Shown here: in pieces, positions 6,345 to 8,678 of the stretch
How the letters are laid out: each line of letters starts with the position of its first letter
Position numbering within the stretch: position 1 is the stretch's first letter
From: Bacillota bacterium
GTDB taxonomy: Bacteria; Bacillota; Clostridia; Tissierellales; Peptoniphilaceae
Assembly: GCA_023442495.1 (NCBI GenBank)
Contig: JAEZZB010000048.1
Span: 1 to 8,678, forward strand
Direction of reading: 5' to 3'
Length of the DNA stretch: 8,678 bases
The notes under the pieces: model-generated
What the model was told of the DNA's origin: nothing
Databases searched by the model: none
What the model saw: only the letters and a program-made list of their open reading frames with translations
Position numbers and translations under genes: made by a program

Positions 6345-7598
6345 TCAAAATATACTTTTGAATGTTTTTGCTTTTATCTTTCCTTGAATATAATCTTCAA
6401 CTGCATATCTCATTGCATCTATAAGGTGGTTAAAATCATCAACAGGCTTATTTAATCTTTGTCCGAATTTATCCTCAGCCCATTGATAATTACTTATTTC
6501 AGTTAAAAAGTTATTACATCTAGGATGAATTATAATCTCTAAATCTTGAATCCATTGAATACCATTTAAAATACTGTCTTTACCTTTTTTAGCTGCTTTT
6601 ACTCTTAATCCCAATTCATTTAATTCATTGATTGATTTAGGTTCAGCACAATCTGCAGTTATTCTTTCTTTTGAATATCCTAAGGCTTTAATCTCTTTGT
6701 ATATGTCTTTATTACTCATTTGCTTTTTGTAAATTTCATCATAGACATATAACTTTCTTTCACTCTCATTTAAAAATCCAATAAAAAAAGCAGATGGATC
6801 ATTGGTATAACCAAAGTCTAAACCTGCTACTGTGATACTATCTCCAGTATCTTTTATTTCAAATTTTTCTTCTTTCCAATTTTCAAACACTAATCCATCA
6901 ACTATACCCCAATTACCAAGTCCAGCTACCTGGTATCTTCTAGGATTATGTAATTTCATTCTTTCAAATACTTGTAAGTCGGTATCATCAAGCCATTCAT
7001 TACATAAATAATTGGTTGTAATTGCTAATATATCATCATCTTCTACATCAAAAAATCTTGTTTTAAGGAAGTGCCTTTCACTCCACGGATTAAAGGTAAT
7101 GGTCCATTGCTTAAATAAAGGTTTTGGTACTTCACCTCTTATAGACTCGTCAAGCATATCAAAATCATCTTCATTCATTATTTCATAAGCTTCTTCAATC
7201 CATGCCCAACACAAGTGTCCATTTTCTACTGTAACCGATGTAATCTTTAATACATCATCAAGTCCTCTAAATAAAATCTTTTGTCCTGTGCTTTTTCTAG
7301 TTGCTTCTAGCGGACTTAATGTAAATACCCAATCATCTATTACACCAAGTCTAGTGAATGCCCATTTTAAGTCTGTAAAGCATGAATCTTTTAATGTTCT
7401 ATATGTTTTTCTAAAGACTATAAGATTAGCTTTTTCAAATCCTTTTTTGTTTAGAAAAGTTGCATACCATAAGGCTGTTGTCTTTGATTTCTTACTTGCT
7501 CTAGATCCTTTTACAACTCTATATCTGCCCTTAAACTTCCAAAACTCATTATATCCACTACCTACATACTCACTTGTCTTTTTAATCTTCAAGGTCAT
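6345..7598 (-). CDS. terL: Phage terminase large subunit (ATPase and nuclease)
   Basis: 417 residues, usual for the PBSX/SPP1-type Terminase_3 family. The motor domain has a Walker A-like loop at 29-41 (VKGSRASKKSKT), the adenine-side FRKTYRTLKDS block (62-72), Walker B with catalytic acid at 131-137 (WAWIEEA), and coupling motif FNPW (169-172). The nuclease domain shows the RNase H-like acids: D261 in GLDFGYTNDPS, D316 in TADCAEPKS, and D394 in HLIDAMRY with D387-D388 nearby. It cuts concatemeric phage DNA and drives it through the portal by ATP hydrolysis. The ATG at 7598 overlaps the small subunit's end by 17 bp, with a GGTGAT-like ribosome site about 7 bases upstream. It ends TGA 18 bp before the portal start. 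All key residues are present, so the protein could be active even though this prophage has no capsid. Confidence 0.96.
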   Translation of the reverse strand: MTLKIKKTSEYVGSGYNEFWKFKGRYRVVKGSRASKKSKTTALWYATFLNKKGFEKANLIVFRKTYRTLKDSCFTDLKWAFTRLGVIDDWVFTLSPLEATRKSTGQKILFRGLDDVLKITSVTVENGHLCWAWIEEAYEIMNEDDFDMLDESIRGEVPKPLFKQWTITFNPWSERHFLKTRFFDVEDDDILAITTNYLCNEWLDDTDLQVFERMKLHNPRRYQVAGLGNWGIVDGLVFENWKEEKFEIKDTGDSITVAGLDFGYTNDPSAFFIGFLNESERKLYVYDEIYKKQMSNKDIYKEIKALGYSKERITADCAEPKSINELNELGLRVKAAKKGKDSILNGIQWIQDLEIIIHPRCNNFLTEISNYQWAEDKFGQRLNKPVDDFNHLIDAMRYAVEDYIQGKIKAKTFKSIF

Positions 7599-8022
7599 CT
7601 ACTATCACCACTCTTGATTCTGCTGTAAGGTCTACTTTGTCTATAAATCCACCATTAAGTTTAATAATGTGCTCCAAGCTCTTTTGTGCTTCTTCAACTG
7701 TAGGCGTGAAATAATACTCGACCTCTTTTTCAATATCTCCAGTTATTTTGTTTATAGTTTTTGAGTATCCCTTTTGTAGCTCTCTTCTAGCTATTGATGA
7801 TGTTCTTTCTATAGCTTCTTCAATGGACATTGTTCTAGCTTTTTTAAGTTCATCGAGCCTTTCTCTTATGTATTTTGAAATATTAGGTTTTATTAGGTTT
7901 TCAGCTCCAATTACAGATGCCGTTTTTTTGCTATACCCAGCCTTTTTAGCTGCTTCTGTAGCATTACCACTGATGATATATTCATCAGCAAACTTTTTTT
8001 GTTTAATTGTTAGTTTTTTCAT
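7582..8022 (-). CDS. terS: Phage terminase small subunit (Terminase_2 family)
   Basis: 146 residues from the ATG at 8022, which follows AAAGGACTGGTGAT. The N-terminal ~60 residues are the Terminase_2 DNA-binding domain: LTIKQKKFADEYI (4-16), then the helix-turn-helix SGNATEAAKKAGYSKKTASV (18-37) and AENLIKPNISKYI. A helical oligomerisation region with MSIEEAIERTSSIARREL follows, and an acidic C-terminus, VVIVDDLED, of the kind that contacts the large subunit. It recognises the pac or cos site and recruits the motor. It is the first gene of the packaging/head operon. It has a 3' overlap with terL and a leader containing a promoter-like sequence and a strong terminator (8047-8210), so its expression may be controlled by read-through. 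Confidence 0.95.
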   Translation of the reverse strand: MKKLTIKQKKFADEYIISGNATEAAKKAGYSKKTASVIGAENLIKPNISKYIRERLDELKKARTMSIEEAIERTSSIARRELQKGYSKTINKITGDIEKEVEYYFTPTVEEAQKSLEHIIKLNGGFIDKVDLTAESRVVIVDDLED

Positions 8023-8046
8023 ATCACCAGTCCTTTTCTATGTACT

Positions 8047-8077
8047 AAAAAAGAGACTGCAGGAGGTGCAATCTCTT
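8047..8077 (-). terminator. Intrinsic terminator just upstream of terS
   Basis: The stem AAGAGA (8051-8056) pairs with TCTCTT (8072-8077). It extends by a G-U pair and TGCA/TGCA to 11 bp, with a 5-base loop (CCTCC on the minus strand). Six T follow (8052-8047). The terS ATG is only 24 bases past the end, so the terminator lies in the terS leader. Its 3' arm contains CAGTCT (8059-8054), which can also pair with AGACTG earlier in the leader at 8167-8162. Confidence 0.87.
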
Positions 8078-8103
8078 ATAAAGTATATGATATAGAAGTA
8101 ATA

Positions 8104-8169
8104 AAAGACTGATAAACTCTAGTCTATACATTTAATTTTCTTATATGTTGTAATTTTCTTTCAGTCTTT
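8104..8169 (-). promoter_or_regulatory. Inverted-repeat leader segment upstream of terS
   Basis: On the minus strand AAAGACTGA (8169-8161) is complementary to TCAGTCTTT (8112-8104), a 9-bp stem with a 48-nt loop. Inside, AGACT (8125-8121) and AGTCT (8111-8107) can instead form a small hairpin followed by TTTTATT, a weak terminator shape. Together with the terminator at 8047-8077 these allow alternative pairings, as in an attenuator. This is by-eye pairing and is not energy-tested. Confidence 0.35.
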
Positions 8170-8182
8170 AATCTTCCACAAT

Positions 8183-8210
8183 ATTATAATAACATTAGTG
8201 ATAGTGTCAT
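8183..8210 (-). promoter_or_regulatory. Candidate late promoter for the terminase/head operon
   Basis: The minus strand has ATGACA (8210-8205, 5 of 6 matches to TTGACA), 16 bases, then a perfect TATAAT (8188-8183). It overlaps the stop of the ArpU-like gene and precedes the terS leader. The predicted start is near 8176, giving a leader of about 150 nt. It would supply transcription independent of the upstream gene; ArpU-type proteins are known to act on late operons, so this is a natural target. Confidence 0.55.
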
Positions 8211-8647
8211 TGTGTGTCATCTTTATCCATCATATCTTTTATATTCCTTATAGCTTGGTTATATATTCTAAAACATTGCTTTCTTGAGTAACTCATTTCA
8301 AGTTCTATCTTATACCAATCCAAATAATTAAAGTGTCTAAGTATAATAACTTTTCTTTGATAGTGATCATCAAGCATATTAATAGTTTTTGTTATTTCTT
8401 CTTTGATCTCTTCTTTTTCAACTATTCTTTCTTTTATACTTTGTTGAATTTCATCAAGCCTGATTACTCTATTTTCAAAATTAGCACTTTTAGGAGCAGA
8501 AGTTTGAACGTTCGGCTTGTCTAGATTACTACCACCAACTGAATTTTTAACATCATCAAGTCTAATATATTCTTTTTTTTCTCTTTCGATTTCCTCATCT
8601 ATTCTGTAGGCTCTATTAAGCCACTCTTTCACTTCTTCTATAGTCAT
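8207..8647 (-). CDS. ArpU/DUF1492-like late transcription regulator
   Basis: 146 residues from the ATG at 8647, whose A is the last base of the previous gene's TAA (TAATG overlap); GGAG lies about 10 bases upstream. The N-terminus MTIEEVKEWLNRAYRIDEEI is the conserved start of the DUF1492/ArpU group. A variable linker (about 35-57) is followed by a coiled-coil region (60-92) and a C-terminal helix-turn-helix like sigma-70 region 4: YQRKVIILRHFNYLDWYKIE (96-115), then MSYSRKQCFRIYNQAIRNI. Family knowledge: such proteins activate late operons (lysis, packaging) of Bacillota phages and are usually found directly before the terminase genes, as here. The stop TGA overlaps a good promoter for terS. 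Related RinA-type activators are an alternative label. No defect is seen. Confidence 0.85.
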   Translation of the reverse strand: MTIEEVKEWLNRAYRIDEEIEREKKEYIRLDDVKNSVGGSNLDKPNVQTSAPKSANFENRVIRLDEIQQSIKERIVEKEEIKEEITKTINMLDDHYQRKVIILRHFNYLDWYKIELEMSYSRKQCFRIYNQAIRNIKDMMDKDDTQ

Positions 8648-8678
8648 TATTTTTTTACTCCATTATACTCATCTATCA
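8647..8678 (-). CDS. C-terminal end of an unidentified upstream gene
   Basis: The only visible part is nine codons (IDEYNGVKK) and TAA at 8649-8647, entering from the right edge. The stop overlaps the ArpU-like start as TAATG, which is normal for coupled phage genes and is the main reason to believe it. Nothing can be said about its function. Confidence 0.35.
   Translation of the reverse strand, partial: IDEYNGVKK

Larger units (their letters stand above)
984..8678 (-). mobile_element. Decayed siphovirus-type prophage remnant
   Basis: Gene order is typical of a Bacillota siphovirus: ArpU-like regulator, small and large terminase, portal, MuF minor head protein, scaffold, then tail protein, small coiled-coil gene and holin. 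Major capsid, connectors, tail tube, tape measure, most tail genes and endolysin are absent between or after these. A junction inside the scaffold gene explains most of the loss. The right boundary is outside the window. The left boundary lies between about 888 and 1050. I found no direct repeat that could be called an attachment site. The packaging half is intact and the left half carries at least three nonsense codons, one frameshift and one fusion. Confidence 0.87.

Noticed and set aside
8062..8066. GGAGG on the + strand as a ribosome site
   Set aside because: It is the loop of the terS terminator. No start codon lies at suitable distance and no credible + strand coding frame follows.
1..8678. 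CRISPR array, insertion sequence or attachment-site repeats
   Set aside because: No regularly spaced repeats, no transposase-like protein and no convincing direct repeat at the prophage edge were found by eye.

Overview
This is an AT-rich window (by eye roughly 70% A+T) in which every credible gene lies on the minus strand. It fits a low-GC Bacillota host (Clostridia, Tissierellia or Bacilli; the sequence alone does not say which). It holds the packaging and head end of an integrated, decaying siphovirus-type prophage, running from the right edge down to about position 984, next to a probable host gene for a bacteriocin- or pheromone-type ABC exporter.

In transcription order (right to left) the prophage part starts with the tail of an unidentified gene, an ArpU/DUF1492-like late-transcription regulator (8207-8647), and a leader with a good promoter and a strong terminator (8047-8210). 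Then come small terminase (7582-8022), large terminase (6345-7598), SPP1 gp6-type portal (4995-6326), and a MuF/SPP1 gp7-type minor head protein (3620-5014) with a C-terminal extension resembling a phage nuclease (PBECR-type) toxin domain. These five genes are intact and tightly packed, with overlaps or short gaps.

The most unusual part is 3253-3652. A promoter inside the end of the minor head gene is predicted to start transcription at the first base of an 83-nt element (3537-3619). That element can fold into a closing helix, a compact H-type pseudoknot and a hairpin. An intrinsic terminator follows, then an unlisted 44-residue membrane-protein gene (3317-3451), then a second terminator. The order aptamer-like RNA, terminator, small gene resembles a riboswitch or attenuator. 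I could not match it to an RNA family I know.

From 3172 leftward the prophage is wrecked. The scaffold gene has an in-frame TAA and is cut off. It is joined near 2761 to the middle of a DUF859-type tail or baseplate gene, so capsid, connector, tail-tube, tape-measure and most tail genes are gone. The DUF859 gene has an in-frame TGA and a frameshift. A small coiled-coil gene before the holin has an in-frame TAA. The holin (984-1451) is open but has an odd C-terminal tail, and no endolysin follows. Positions 1-887 encode the N-terminal C39 protease and first membrane segments of a peptide exporter that continues past the left edge, with its own promoter.

The unit cannot make virions, but it could still express packaging proteins, the regulator, the MuF fusion and the RNA/microprotein module.
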